From Stutzerimonas stutzeri (GTDB lineage Bacteria; Pseudomonadota; Gammaproteobacteria; Pseudomonadales; Pseudomonadaceae): 64,000 nt of DNA. Location: the NCBI GenBank assembly GCA_002339675.1, contig DDKB01000008.1, forward strand, positions 124,001 through 188,000. The letters are read 5' to 3'. The position numbers were made by a program, and so were the translations under genes. Under the pieces are notes generated by a model, which was not told the DNA's origin, searched no databases, and saw only the letters and a list, made by a program, of their open reading frames with translations. Below, one piece after another: positions 8,162 to 16,675 of this stretch; position 1 is the first letter of the stretch; each line of letters begins with the position of its first letter.

Positions 8162-10327
8162 TCAATCGTTGCGCTTCGGTTCGCCCGGGCCACGGCGCCA
8201 GCGGTGCCAGCGTGCCAGCCAGCGCAGTGCGCGGGCCGGCGCGTGGGCGCGCTTCCATTCGCCAGCCACGTATTTGTTCGCCTCTGCCAGGGTTGGGTAG
8301 AGGTGCAGGGTGCCGAGGATGCGGTTCAGCCCCAGGCCGTGCTTCATTGCCGAGACGTATTCGATAATTAGCTCGCTGGCGTGCGCACCGACGAGGGTCG
8401 CGCCGAGGATGCGGTCTTTGCCGGGCACCGTGAGCACCTGGATGTAGCCGTCGGTGGCGCCGTCGACGATGGCTCGATCGAGTGCGTCCAGGCTAAAACG
8501 GGTCGTTTCGAACGGAATGCCCTGTGCCCGTGCCTCGTGTTCGGTGAGGCCGACGTGCGCCACTTCCGGGTCGGTGAAGGTGGCGCGCGGGATCACCCGG
8601 TAATCCACCCTGAAGCGGCGCAAGCCGCAGAGCAGCCCATTCACCGTGGCGTACCAGGCCTGGTGCGCCGCAACGTGGGTGTACTGCAAGGGGCCGGTTA
8701 CATCGCCTGCCACGAAGATGTTCGGAAAGCGCGTGGCCAGGCAGGCATCGGCGGCGAGGCTGCCGTCGTCACGCAGGTCCAGCCCGAGCGCCTCGGCGCC
8801 GAATCCCTCGACAGTGGCGCGGCGACCCAGGGCCAGCAGCACCTGGTCGAAAATGATAGCGACGTCCGCACCGGCTGCCTCGTCGCGGCAGATCAGCTGG
8901 CGGTCGCCGCCAGCCGCCGCGACGAAGTGCAACGCGTTGTGTTGCAAACGCACCTCCACGCCGTCGGCCCGAAGGGCGTCGAGCACCGCGGCACTGGCGG
9001 CCTCATCCTCCTTGGGCAGCAGCCGGGCGTTGCGCTGCACCAGGGTGACGGCAGAACCGAGTCGCTGGAAGGCCTGCGCCAGCTCGCAACCGACTGGGCC
9101 ACCGCCGAGCACCAGCAACCGCGCCGGGCGTTCGCGCAAGGTCCAGACCGTTTCCGAGGTCAGTGCGGCGACCTGCTCGATGCCGGGAATCGCCGGTACA
9201 TGGGGGCGGGCTCCGGTGGCGATCACCATGGCCCGGCTGGACAGCACGCGGCCATTCACCTCGACGGTCCAGGGGGAGGTGATCCGCGCCTCGCCCTCGA
9301 CGATTTCCACGCCCATGGCGGTGTAGCGCTCGACCGAATCGTGCGGCGCGATGCGGTCGATGACATCGCGGATGCGCGTCATCACGGCGGCGAAATCCAC
9401 CTCGCCGCTTGCGCTGACACCCAGGCGCCCGGCCTGCTTGAGCTGGTGGGCCAGCCGCGCCGAGCGGATCAGCGCCTTGGACGGCACGCAGCCGGTGTTG
9501 AGGCAGTCGCCGCCCATGCGGCGTTTCTCAATCAGGGTGACCTTCGCTTTCAGGGCCGCGGCGATATACGCACTGACCAGGCCACCGGAGCCAGCACCGA
9601 TCACGATCAGATTGCGGTCGAACCGGCGCGGCTTGCGCCAGCCGGCATAGACCTGCCGGGTTCGATAAGCCTGAAGCAGCTTGCGCGACAGCAGCGGCAA
9701 CAGGCCGAGCAGCATGAAGGCGCCGACCAGGCCCGGGGACAGCAGGTCGTTCGTAGAGCCGAGCGCGCCCAGTTCGCGCCCCGCGTTCACGTAGGCCAGC
9801 GTACCCGGCAGCATGCCGAGCTGGCTGACCCACCAGAAGGTGCGCACCGGCAGCGCCGTCAGCCCCATCGCCAGATTGACCAGGAAAAACGGAAACAGCG
9901 GAACCAGACGCAGGGCGAACAGATAGTGGGCGCCGTCCTGCGCCACGCCCCGGTCGATGGTCGCGAGACGTTGGCCAAAGCGCGCCCGAACCCAGCCACG
10001 CAGCAGGTAGCGGCTGAGCAACAGGGCGCCGGTCGCGCCGAGGGTCGAGGCGAACGAGACCAGCAGCGTGCCACCCGCCAGGCCGAACAGTGCGCCACCG
10101 ACCAGCGTCATTAACGCCGCGCCGGGCAGTGACAGCGCCGTGACCAGCACATAGGCAAGGAAGAACGCGCCGCGGGACAGCCAGGGTTGCGCGGCGACCG
10201 CGGCGTCGAGTGTCGCCAGCCGGGCCTTGATGCACTCAAGTTCGAGGTACTGGCTGGCATCCAATGCGAAGAGCACGGCAATCGCGACGACCAGCAGCGC
10301 CAGGACGGCGAAGCGCCCGCGGGTCAT
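8162..10327 (-). CDS. Fusion: VTT/TVP38 membrane domain + flavoprotein disulfide reductase
   Basis: About 721 residues. The N-terminal 220 or so form a VTT (DedA/TVP38/TMEM64-type) membrane module: an initial helix (FAVLALLVVAIAVLFALDA), FFLAYVLVTALSLPGAALMTLVGGALFGLAGG, and LRLVPLFPFFLVNLAMGLT. From about residue 240 a class-I pyridine nucleotide-disulfide oxidoreductase follows: FAD motif NLIVIGAGSGGLVSAY, redox pair GGDCLNTGCVPSKA, NAD(P) motif LLVLGGGPVGCELAQ, FAD motif NIFVAGDVTG, and the dimerisation region ending HLYPTLAEANKYVAGEW. It resembles mercuric-reductase paralogues but lacks the C-terminal Cys pair of MerA. The ATG at 10325-10327 has GGGAG 8 bases upstream. It is the last gene of a minus-strand run with arsS and a dehalogenase. 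The electron acceptor is unknown. Confidence 0.88.
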   Translation of the reverse strand: MTRGRFAVLALLVVAIAVLFALDASQYLELECIKARLATLDAAVAAQPWLSRGAFFLAYVLVTALSLPGAALMTLVGGALFGLAGGTLLVSFASTLGATGALLLSRYLLRGWVRARFGQRLATIDRGVAQDGAHYLFALRLVPLFPFFLVNLAMGLTALPVRTFWWVSQLGMLPGTLAYVNAGRELGALGSTNDLLSPGLVGAFMLLGLLPLLSRKLLQAYRTRQVYAGWRKPRRFDRNLIVIGAGSGGLVSAYIAAALKAKVTLIEKRRMGGDCLNTGCVPSKALIRSARLAHQLKQAGRLGVSASGEVDFAAVMTRIRDVIDRIAPHDSVERYTAMGVEIVEGEARITSPWTVEVNGRVLSSRAMVIATGARPHVPAIPGIEQVAALTSETVWTLRERPARLLVLGGGPVGCELAQAFQRLGSAVTLVQRNARLLPKEDEAASAAVLDALRADGVEVRLQHNALHFVAAAGGDRQLICRDEAAGADVAIIFDQVLLALGRRATVEGFGAEALGLDLRDDGSLAADACLATRFPNIFVAGDVTGPLQYTHVAAHQAWYATVNGLLCGLRRFRVDYRVIPRATFTDPEVAHVGLTEHEARAQGIPFETTRFSLDALDRAIVDGATDGYIQVLTVPGKDRILGATLVGAHASELIIEYVSAMKHGLGLNRILGTLHLYPTLAEANKYVAGEWKRAHAPARALRWLARWHRWRRGPGEPKRND

Positions 10328-10461
10328 GTGGCGGCTCCCGGTTCGCCGCGCTGCCGCAGGCACCCGTTCGGCGTGCCCGCGCGAGGCGTCCGCCTGGCGG
10401 CGCCGTGGCTCACTCGATTCGCCGGACGCAGGGGCCGGCGGTGGCTATCCATGCAAGGTCC

Positions 10462-11439
10462 TCAGCCGTTCAGGCTCCCGCCGCAACTCGAGCCTTGCCC
10501 GGCCGTGCAGGCGTAGCAGTGGTCGCGGGTGACGATAGGGTTGCCGTCCAACCGCGCGCCGCGCAGCAGGTCACGCAGATGCGGGCGTTCGCGGCCGATC
10601 AGCCCGGGCAGCGCCAGGGGTAGCCCGAGCATCTGGTTGAAGTCGCAATCGTATAGATAGCCCTGCCAGTCGACGCTGACCAGGCTGCGGCACATCACGG
10701 CGTCGAGGTTGGCGGGCCGGTAGCTGTCGCGCAGCAGCTGCAGGTAGTCGCCGAACTGGCCGCGGCTGACCAGGGTGCTGCCGAAGCGGGCGATGGGCTG
10801 ATTGGTGATGGTCAGCAGGTGGTTGAAGCTGACGCCGAAGTCGTCCGCCAGATGCGCCTTGTAGTCGGCTTCCAGGGCGGCTTGGGGAGGCGGCAGGCTC
10901 GGCCCCTGCGGGTTGTACACCAGATTCAGGATCAGCCCGCTGTCAGAGGCGCCGTAGCCGAGCCGGTTGAGCTGCCTCAGCCCGGCGATGCTGGCGGCGA
11001 AGACGCCGTCGCCGCGCTGCTGGTCGACATTGCCGCGCGAATAGCAGGGCAGCGAGGCGCTGATTTCCACGCCCTGGTCGGCAAGAAACGCGGCCAGGTC
11101 CTCATGACCCGGCTCGCTGAGAATCGTCAGGTTACAGCGGTCGATCACCCGCAGGCCCTCGCGCCGCGCGTGGCGGACGATGTCGCGAAAGCGCGGGTGC
11201 AGTTCGGGGGCGCCGCCGGTCAGGTCCAGGGTGTGCACCGGGTGTGCATCGATCACCTGGTGCAGCAGCGCCAGGCTGTCGTCGGTCATGGCTTCCTCAC
11301 GGGTCGGGCCGGCGTTGACGTGGCAGTGCAGGCAGCGCTGGTTGCAGCGGTAGGTGAGGTTGACCTGCAGAGCCTCCAGGCCGCTGCGACGCAGCGGTGG
11401 AAAGGCCAGGCGATCGAGCAGCGGAAGGGTGGCGTGCAT
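10462..11439 (-). CDS. arsS: Arsenosugar biosynthesis radical SAM protein ArsS
   Basis: 325 residues. The radical-SAM cluster motif CxxxCxxC appears as YRCNQRCLHCHV (about 30-40). It is followed by family signatures LDLTGGAPELHP, ASLPCYSRGNVDQQRG, LILNLVYNPQGPSLPP, CDFNQMLGLPL and the C-terminal HCYACTAGQGSSCGG. ArsS enzymes are assigned to attaching a 5'-deoxyadenosyl group to methylated arsenic. The start at 11437-11439 has GGAG upstream; the frame stays open further 5' but overlaps the dehalogenase. No arsM methyltransferase lies nearby, which is unusual. The 38-base gap to the upstream dehalogenase suggests cotranscription. Confidence 0.88.
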   Translation of the reverse strand: MHATLPLLDRLAFPPLRRSGLEALQVNLTYRCNQRCLHCHVNAGPTREEAMTDDSLALLHQVIDAHPVHTLDLTGGAPELHPRFRDIVRHARREGLRVIDRCNLTILSEPGHEDLAAFLADQGVEISASLPCYSRGNVDQQRGDGVFAASIAGLRQLNRLGYGASDSGLILNLVYNPQGPSLPPPQAALEADYKAHLADDFGVSFNHLLTITNQPIARFGSTLVSRGQFGDYLQLLRDSYRPANLDAVMCRSLVSVDWQGYLYDCDFNQMLGLPLALPGLIGRERPHLRDLLRGARLDGNPIVTRDHCYACTAGQGSSCGGSLNG

Positions 11440-11477
11440 GGCAGGACGGCTCCGGAAGCGTTGGAGGGGCGCGAGCG

Positions 11478-12152
11478 TCAGGCCTGGCGCAGGCAATCGG
11501 GCAGGGCGTTTAGGCCGCCGAGGATGTACGTCGGATCCACGCCCCAGGGGTCGAACGGCACGCCCGGATCGCGACGCAGCCAGGCGGTGGTCAGCCCGGC
11601 ATGCGCGGCGCCGAGGATGTCGAACGGGTTGCCGGAGACCAGGCAGATGCGTTCGGCGGGCTCGTCGGCAACCCGGCACAGGTGAGCATAGACCTCGGGC
11701 GCCGGTTTGAACGTCCGCACGTCCTCGACGCTCACCACCGCGGTAAAGGCCGCCAGCACGCCGGCGCGTTGCAACAGCCCCTCTACCGCGCCGCGGCTGC
11801 CGTTGGAGAACGCGTATAGCGCGAGCCCGCTGTCGGCCAGGGCCTGCAGGCTGGCCGGCACGTCGGCGAAGGCCTCCAGCTCGGTGTAGGCGTGCATCAG
11901 CTGTTCGATATCGGCGGGGCTCAAGTGCTGTCCGCAGGACTGCGCGGCGAATACCAGGGCGTCGCGGGTGCATACCGAAAAGTCACGGTAATCGCGCATC
12001 AGGCCGCGGCGAAAACTGTATTCCAGCTGCTTCTGGCGCCAGAGCTGCGACACCGCCGGCGCCGCGCCGCCCACCCGTTCGGCCAGTTTTCCGAGCACTG
12101 CCTGGGTGTCGATGAGTGTTCCATAAACGTCGAACGCGACGGCTTTGAGCAT
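11478..12152 (-). CDS. Haloacid dehalogenase type II (L-2-haloacid dehalogenase family)
   Basis: 224 residues, the usual length. HAD hydrolase with the complete type-II dehalogenase residue set: nucleophile Asp8 and Thr12 (FDVYGTL), Arg39 (LWRQKQLEYSF), Ser116 (FSNGS), Lys149 (FKPAPEVY), Tyr155, and Ser173, Asn175, Asp178 (SGNPFDILGA). Each is offset by two from the Pseudomonas L-DEX numbering. Members replace a 2-halo substituent by hydroxyl with inversion. The completeness of the site argues for true dehalogenase chemistry over a generic phosphatase, but the natural substrate is unknown. It heads the transcript containing arsS and the VTT-reductase fusion. Confidence 0.88.
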   Translation of the reverse strand: MLKAVAFDVYGTLIDTQAVLGKLAERVGGAAPAVSQLWRQKQLEYSFRRGLMRDYRDFSVCTRDALVFAAQSCGQHLSPADIEQLMHAYTELEAFADVPASLQALADSGLALYAFSNGSRGAVEGLLQRAGVLAAFTAVVSVEDVRTFKPAPEVYAHLCRVADEPAERICLVSGNPFDILGAAHAGLTTAWLRRDPGVPFDPWGVDPTYILGGLNALPDCLRQA

Positions 12153-12249
12153 GGAGCCCCCTGAGCAGTAAACGCGGGCGCGGCCCGCCGGTGACCGAAC
12201 TCTAGCGCAAAGCGCCCGTTGCGGTGCCCGTCACGTGCCCGGTGCAGCG

Positions 12250-12663
12250 TCACGGGGCAGGCCGGTCAGCTGGCTGGCGATCGGCGTCGAGTTGCTCAGG
12301 GTCGCGCGGGAATTGTCGGGCGACGGGGAAGGGCGGCAGCCAGGCTTCGCGCCGGCTGACCCAGCACTCGTAGGTCGGCGTCAGCTGGTCCGGCCTGTCC
12401 AGCGCGCCGAGATGGACCTCGACTTCGCCATCGCTGCGCGCGAACACCGACCCGCCGCAGCGCGGGCAAAAATGGCGCCCGGCGTACGCGTGGGTGATAC
12501 CGACCACACTCACTGCTGCCTCGGCGAACACCGCCGCGGCGTAGAACAGGGCGCCGTGGTGCTTGCGGCAGTCCAGGCAATGGCAGATGCCGACCCGGTC
12601 GGGTTGGCCGGTTGCGACGACGCGGACCTCGCCGCACAGGCAGCCAGCGGTGTATCGGTCCAT
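12250..12663 (-). CDS. GFA family protein (CENP-V/Gfa fold)
   Basis: 137 residues with the zinc-cysteine pattern of the Gfa family: GCLCGEVR near the N-terminus, ICHCLDCRKHHGALFYAAAVF, and FCPRCGGSVFAR. Founding members were described as glutathione-dependent formaldehyde-activating enzymes, though most bacterial members have no proven reaction. The C-terminus is longer and more polar than in minimal members. It stands alone between the dehalogenase and a LysR regulator on the same strand. Confidence 0.85.
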   Translation of the reverse strand: MDRYTAGCLCGEVRVVATGQPDRVGICHCLDCRKHHGALFYAAAVFAEAAVSVVGITHAYAGRHFCPRCGGSVFARSDGEVEVHLGALDRPDQLTPTYECWVSRREAWLPPFPVARQFPRDPEQLDADRQPADRPAP

Positions 12664-12697
12664 CTCCGGTTTCCTCGTAGAGCGTGCGTGACGGCGC

Positions 12698-13600
12698 TTA
12701 GGTGCGTCGCGGTACCGCTCCGCTTTGCTGGTTGAGCAGGGTCAGGTAGCGCCGCGCAGCCAGCCCGAGCGGGCGGTTCTTGATCCAGATGACGTCAACC
12801 CACAGGCGCAGCTGGCTGGCCATATTGTCGAACACGACCGGATTGAGCGCGCCCGAAGCGATCAGCGGTTGCACCAGCGGCTGCGCCAGGTAGGCCCAGC
12901 CGACGCCGGCCTGCACCAGTTCCAGCGCCGCGAGGTAGCTGTCGGTGAGCCAGATGCGGTGCGACAGGACCAGCTGCGGGTCCGAAGCGGCGGGGTCGCC
13001 GCTGGCGACGATGATCTGCCGCATGTCCGCCAGCTGAGCCTCGCCCAGCGGCGCGCCGCTGCCGCGTGCCAGGTAGTGCGGCGCGGCGACCGCCACCAGC
13101 AACTGGCTTCCGGCTTCCTGGAACGCCTCGCGCTCGTCGATCCCTGGGCGCTCGAAGACCAGCGCCAGCTGGGCGCTGCCCTCGTGCAGCATGCGTGCGG
13201 CATCGGCCTGGGCGGCGGAGCGCACCTCGATTTCCAGCGTCGGGAATTCCGCGGCCAGGGTCGCCAACGGGCAGCTCCAGGCACCAGTCTGCAGCTCGGG
13301 CGGCATCGCCAGGACCAGCCGCCGCTCGAGCCCGGCGTGCAGCTGCAGGGCGTGGGCATCGAGCAAGTTGAGCTGGCTGGCGACCTGCCGCGCCTGGGGC
13401 TCCAGCGCGCGGGCGGCCGCGGTGGGCTGCGCCTTGCGCGTCGAGCGGTCGAACAGCACGAGGTCCAGCTCGGCCTCGAGCTGAGACACCGCCATGTTGA
13501 CGGCCGAAGGCACGCGGCCCAGAGCGCGCGCCGCGGCGGAAAACGAGCCCTCGTCGAGCACCGCAAGGAAGAGTTTGATGGAGTCGCTGCTGAATGCCAT
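12698..13600 (-). CDS. LysR-family transcriptional regulator
   Basis: 300 residues with the N-terminal winged helix-turn-helix (IKLFLAVLDEGSFSAAARALGRVPSAVNMAVSQLEAELDLVLFDRSTRKAQPTAA, about 8-62) and a C-terminal effector domain. It is divergent from the SDR-SDR-aminotransferase-glutamine synthetase operon, 95 bases away. A dyad suitable for LysR binding lies immediately upstream of its start, so it most likely autoregulates and activates that operon. The effector is probably a substrate of the neighbouring enzymes. Confidence 0.9.
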   Translation of the reverse strand: MAFSSDSIKLFLAVLDEGSFSAAARALGRVPSAVNMAVSQLEAELDLVLFDRSTRKAQPTAAARALEPQARQVASQLNLLDAHALQLHAGLERRLVLAMPPELQTGAWSCPLATLAAEFPTLEIEVRSAAQADAARMLHEGSAQLALVFERPGIDEREAFQEAGSQLLVAVAAPHYLARGSGAPLGEAQLADMRQIIVASGDPAASDPQLVLSHRIWLTDSYLAALELVQAGVGWAYLAQPLVQPLIASGALNPVVFDNMASQLRLWVDVIWIKNRPLGLAARRYLTLLNQQSGAVPRRT

Positions 13601-13605
13601 GACTG

Positions 13606-13626
13606 GTTGTCAGTTCCGCTGATAAC
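13606..13626. promoter_or_regulatory. Candidate LysR-type operator
   Basis: GTTGTCAG-TTCCG-CTGATAAC, 8-base arms matching at 7 of 8 positions and containing the T-N11-A pattern typical of LysR boxes (T at 13610, A at 13622). It lies between the divergent lysR start (13600) and the SDR operon start (13696), where a LysR activator would bind. Confidence 0.55.
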
Positions 13627-13695
13627 GATTGTCTTTGTTTAGCAGAGCGGCAGGGCTATGTTCCAGCACTACGACAGTTGATAACGGGCAGGACG

Positions 13696-14475
13696 ATGAG
13701 CGAATCGGCGTGGCAAGGGCAGGTCGCGGTCATCAGCGGCGCGGGCAGCGAGCACGGCATCGGCATGGCCATTGCGCGGCGCCTGGGTGCGGCCGGCGCG
13801 AGGCTGGTGGTTACGGCGAGCAGCGCGCGCATCGCCGAGCGGGTGGCCGAATTGCGTGCGGCGGGTTTCGAGGTGCACGGACGGGTGGCCGATCTAACCG
13901 ATGAGGCCCAGGTGCAGGCCTTCGCCGACTGGGCAGAGCGCTGCTGGGGCCGCGTCGACATTCTCGTCAACAACGCCGGGATGGCCATGTTGGGCAGTCC
14001 CGAGCCGATGGCCAAGGTCGCCAGCATGAGCCTCGAAGTCTGGAATCAATCCCTGGCGCGCAACCTGACGACAGCGTTCCTGCTGACCAGGGCGCTGCTG
14101 CCGGGCATGCAGGCCCGCGGGTACGGGCGGATCGTCCATGTCAGCTCGACCACCGGAACCCGCGGCAGCAATCCGGGTGAGGCGGCCTACAGCGCTGCCA
14201 AGGCCGGCATGGTCGGGCTGCAGATGGGCCTCGCGCTGGAAGTCGCCGGACAGGGCATCACCGTCAATTCGGTTGCCCCCGGCTGGATCGCAACCGCCTC
14301 GAGCACGCCGGAAGAAGCGCGCGCCGCGGCCTATGTGCCGGTGGGCCGCGCGGGGCGGCCGGAAGAAGTGGCCGCCGCCGTGGCGTTTCTCGCGTCACCC
14401 GAGGCCAGCTATATCACTGGCGAACTGCTGGTCGTCGATGGCGGCAACTGCCTGATCGAGAACAAGGCACCATGA
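13696..14475 (+). CDS. SDR-family oxidoreductase (first of pair)
   Basis: 259 residues, classical short-chain dehydrogenase/reductase. Cofactor motif VAVISGAGSEHGIGMAIARRLG, NNAG (DILVNNAGMAML), catalytic Ser in VHVSSTTGT, the YxxxK motif in AAYSAAKAGMVGLQM, and a C-terminal GELLVVDGGN. The ATG at 13696 has AGGA a few bases upstream and is preferred over the TTG at 13678. Its stop overlaps the next SDR start (ATGA), so the two are translationally coupled. It is the first gene of the LysR-linked operon; the alcohol or ketone substrate is unknown. Confidence 0.9.
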   Translation: MSESAWQGQVAVISGAGSEHGIGMAIARRLGAAGARLVVTASSARIAERVAELRAAGFEVHGRVADLTDEAQVQAFADWAERCWGRVDILVNNAGMAMLGSPEPMAKVASMSLEVWNQSLARNLTTAFLLTRALLPGMQARGYGRIVHVSSTTGTRGSNPGEAAYSAAKAGMVGLQMGLALEVAGQGITVNSVAPGWIATASSTPEEARAAAYVPVGRAGRPEEVAAAVAFLASPEASYITGELLVVDGGNCLIENKAP

Positions 14476-15239
14476 ACGTGCCGATGACGCCTGTGGTGCT
14501 GGTCACCGGTGCTGCCGGTGGGGTGGGCCGCGCACTGGTCGAGCGCTTCGCCAAGGGCGGCTGGCGAGTCTTCGCCACGGATCTGGACGCCTCCGGCCTA
14601 AAGGCGCTGGCTGCCGAGCAGAACTTGCTTGGCAGCCTGGCCCGCGACCTGCGCCAGCCGGACGCCTGCCGCGAGGTGGTCGAGGCGGTGATCGCCGCCG
14701 CTGGCCGCCTGGATACGCTGGTCAACGCCGCCGGTGTGTGGCGTGAAGGCCCGGTCGAGCATTTCAGCGAGGCGGATTTCGACCTGGTGATGGACGTCAA
14801 TCTCAAGGGCACCTTCTTCATGTGCTCAGCCGCTATCCCGGCGTTGCGCGCAGTGGCTGGCTGCATCGTCAACATCTCCAGCGATGCCGGCCGCCAGGGT
14901 AATCTCAACGCCGCCGCCTACTGCGCCAGCAAGGGCGGCGTGACCCTGCTGACCAAGGCCCTCGCGCTGGACCTGGCGCCTTCCGGCGTGCGCTGCAACG
15001 CCATTTCGCCCGGCGACATCGCGACCCCGATGCTGCGTTTCCAGGCCGAGCGCTACGGCGACGGCGACCCGCAGGGCTATTACCGCGCGCTGCTGGAGAA
15101 ATACCCGCAGGGCGAGGGCGCACGCTTTATCCAGCCCGGCGAAGTCGCTGAGCTGGCGTTCTACCTGTGTCAGCCGGCGGCGCGCTCGATCACCGGCGCG
15201 GATCTGGCCATCGATTGTGGGGTCTCGGCCGGGCACTAA
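14472..15239 (+). CDS. SDR-family oxidoreductase (second of pair)
   Basis: 255 residues, classical SDR: VVLVTGAAGGVGRALVERF, TLVNAAGVWREGPVE, Ser in IVNISSDAGRQGN, YxxxK in AAYCASKGGVTLLTKAL, and SITGADLAIDCGVSAGH at the C-terminus. It overlaps the first SDR by 4 bases and precedes the aminotransferase by 32. Two adjacent SDRs suggest either two successive oxidations or opposite stereochemical steps in one pathway. The first SDR is clearly not its recent duplicate, since the sequences differ widely outside the motifs. Confidence 0.9.
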   Translation: MNVPMTPVVLVTGAAGGVGRALVERFAKGGWRVFATDLDASGLKALAAEQNLLGSLARDLRQPDACREVVEAVIAAAGRLDTLVNAAGVWREGPVEHFSEADFDLVMDVNLKGTFFMCSAAIPALRAVAGCIVNISSDAGRQGNLNAAAYCASKGGVTLLTKALALDLAPSGVRCNAISPGDIATPMLRFQAERYGDGDPQGYYRALLEKYPQGEGARFIQPGEVAELAFYLCQPAARSITGADLAIDCGVSAGH

Positions 15240-15271
15240 CGCCGGGCCCGTCATCAGCAAGGGAGTGAATC

Positions 15272-16666
15272 ATGTCCATCAGCGGGATCAACGAGGCGGC
15301 CATCGCCGCCTTCGCCGCCGCCGAGCGTCAACGGTTCGTCGAGCGAAACCCGCGTTCGGTCGCCCTGGCCGAGCGTGCGCGTAGCCATCTGTTCAATGGC
15401 GTGCCGATGCACTGGATGAATGACTGGTCGATGCCGGTCCCGTTGTTCGTCGAGCAGGCCAGCGGCGTGCGCTTCGTCGATGTCGACGGCCACGAGTATG
15501 TCGACTTCTGCCTTGGCGACACCGGCAGCATGTTCGGCCATTCGCCGGCGCCGGTCGCCCGTGCCATGGCAGAGCAGGCCAGCCGCGGGCTGACCACCAT
15601 GCTGCCGGGTGAGGACGCGGTGGTCTGCGGCGAGCTGCTGGCGGAGCGATTCGGCCTGCCGTTCTGGCAGATCACGGCGACCGCCACCGATGCCAACCGC
15701 TACGTCCTGCGCTGGGCGCGGGCCGTTACCGGGCGCAAGACCCTGCTGGTATTCGACGGTTGCTACCACGGCACGGTGGACGACGTCATGGTGCGCTACC
15801 GCGAAGGCCGCACCGTGCACCGCGCCGGGCTGGTCGGCCAGGCCTACGACCTCACCCAGTACACCCGCTCGATTCCGTTCAACGACCTGGCGGCGCTCGA
15901 AGCGGCGTTGGCGCAGGGAGACGTCTGCGCGCTGATGTGCGAACCGGCGATGACCAACATCGGCATGGTGCTGCCTGATCCGGGCTTCATGCAGCAGTGC
16001 CGCGAGCTCACGCGCCGCTACGGCAGCCTGCTGATCATCGACGAGACCCATACCATCTCCACCGACGTCGGCGGTTGCACCCGGCTGTGGAACCTCGACC
16101 CGGACTTCTTCGTGGTTGGCAAGCCGATCGCCGGCGGCGTGCCCTGCGCGGTCTATGGTTGCTCGGCAGCAGTCGCAGAGCGCATGCGCACGGTGCAACA
16201 GCAGGGCAGCGAAGCATCGACCGGGCACGGCCACAGCGGCATGGGTACCACGCTCTCAGCCAACGCGCTGGCGATGCACTGCATGCGCGTCAACCTCGAG
16301 CAGGTTATGACGGCGCAGGCCTATCAACACATGCTGCCGCTGGCGGCGAGCCTGGCGCAGGGGCTGCGCGACCTGTTCAGCCAGCATCGGCTGGGCTGGT
16401 CGGTCACCGAGCTGGGTGCGCGCTGCGAATTCCAGTTCTGCCCCATTCCGCCGCGCACCGGCGCCGAGGCTGAGGCGGCCTTTCACGACAGCCTGCAAAT
16501 GGCGCTGCACCTGTTCCTGATCAACCGCGGCGTGCTGATAACGCCGTTCCACAACATGATGCTGTGCTGCCCCGACACTACCGCGGCGGACACCGCACGT
16601 CTCCTTTCCACGCTGGACGAGGCGCTGCACGAGCTGCTGTCCATGGACAACGCGCGCAGCGCCTGA
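15272..16666 (+). CDS. Class III (GSA-type) PLP aminotransferase
   Basis: 464 residues, fold-type I PLP enzyme of the class III/glutamate-1-semialdehyde aminomutase branch. Visible marks are FVDVDGHEYVDFCLGDTGSMFGHSPAPV, FDGCYHGTVDDV, LLIIDETHTIS (PLP-binding Asp), the Schiff-base Lys in FFVVGKPIAGGVPCAVYG, and GHGHSGMGTTLSANALAM. The heme hemL role is unlikely because the gene sits in a LysR-controlled operon with SDRs and a glutamine synthetase homologue. It probably transaminates a carbonyl produced by the SDRs, or the reverse. GGGAG precedes the start. Confidence 0.9.
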   Translation: MSISGINEAAIAAFAAAERQRFVERNPRSVALAERARSHLFNGVPMHWMNDWSMPVPLFVEQASGVRFVDVDGHEYVDFCLGDTGSMFGHSPAPVARAMAEQASRGLTTMLPGEDAVVCGELLAERFGLPFWQITATATDANRYVLRWARAVTGRKTLLVFDGCYHGTVDDVMVRYREGRTVHRAGLVGQAYDLTQYTRSIPFNDLAALEAALAQGDVCALMCEPAMTNIGMVLPDPGFMQQCRELTRRYGSLLIIDETHTISTDVGGCTRLWNLDPDFFVVGKPIAGGVPCAVYGCSAAVAERMRTVQQQGSEASTGHGHSGMGTTLSANALAMHCMRVNLEQVMTAQAYQHMLPLAASLAQGLRDLFSQHRLGWSVTELGARCEFQFCPIPPRTGAEAEAAFHDSLQMALHLFLINRGVLITPFHNMMLCCPDTTAADTARLLSTLDEALHELLSMDNARSA

Positions 16667-16675
16667 GAACCCGTC

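Noticed and set aside
8381..10114. A 577-codon plus-strand open frame opposite the VTT-reductase fusion
   Set aside because: Low-complexity Arg/Gly/Ala/Gln-rich translation with no family; the minus-strand gene has clear redox and cofactor motifs.
11440..11973. N-terminal extension of the arsS frame
   Set aside because: It would overlap the dehalogenase gene and encodes Arg/Ala-rich shadow sequence; the family begins near the ATG at 11439.
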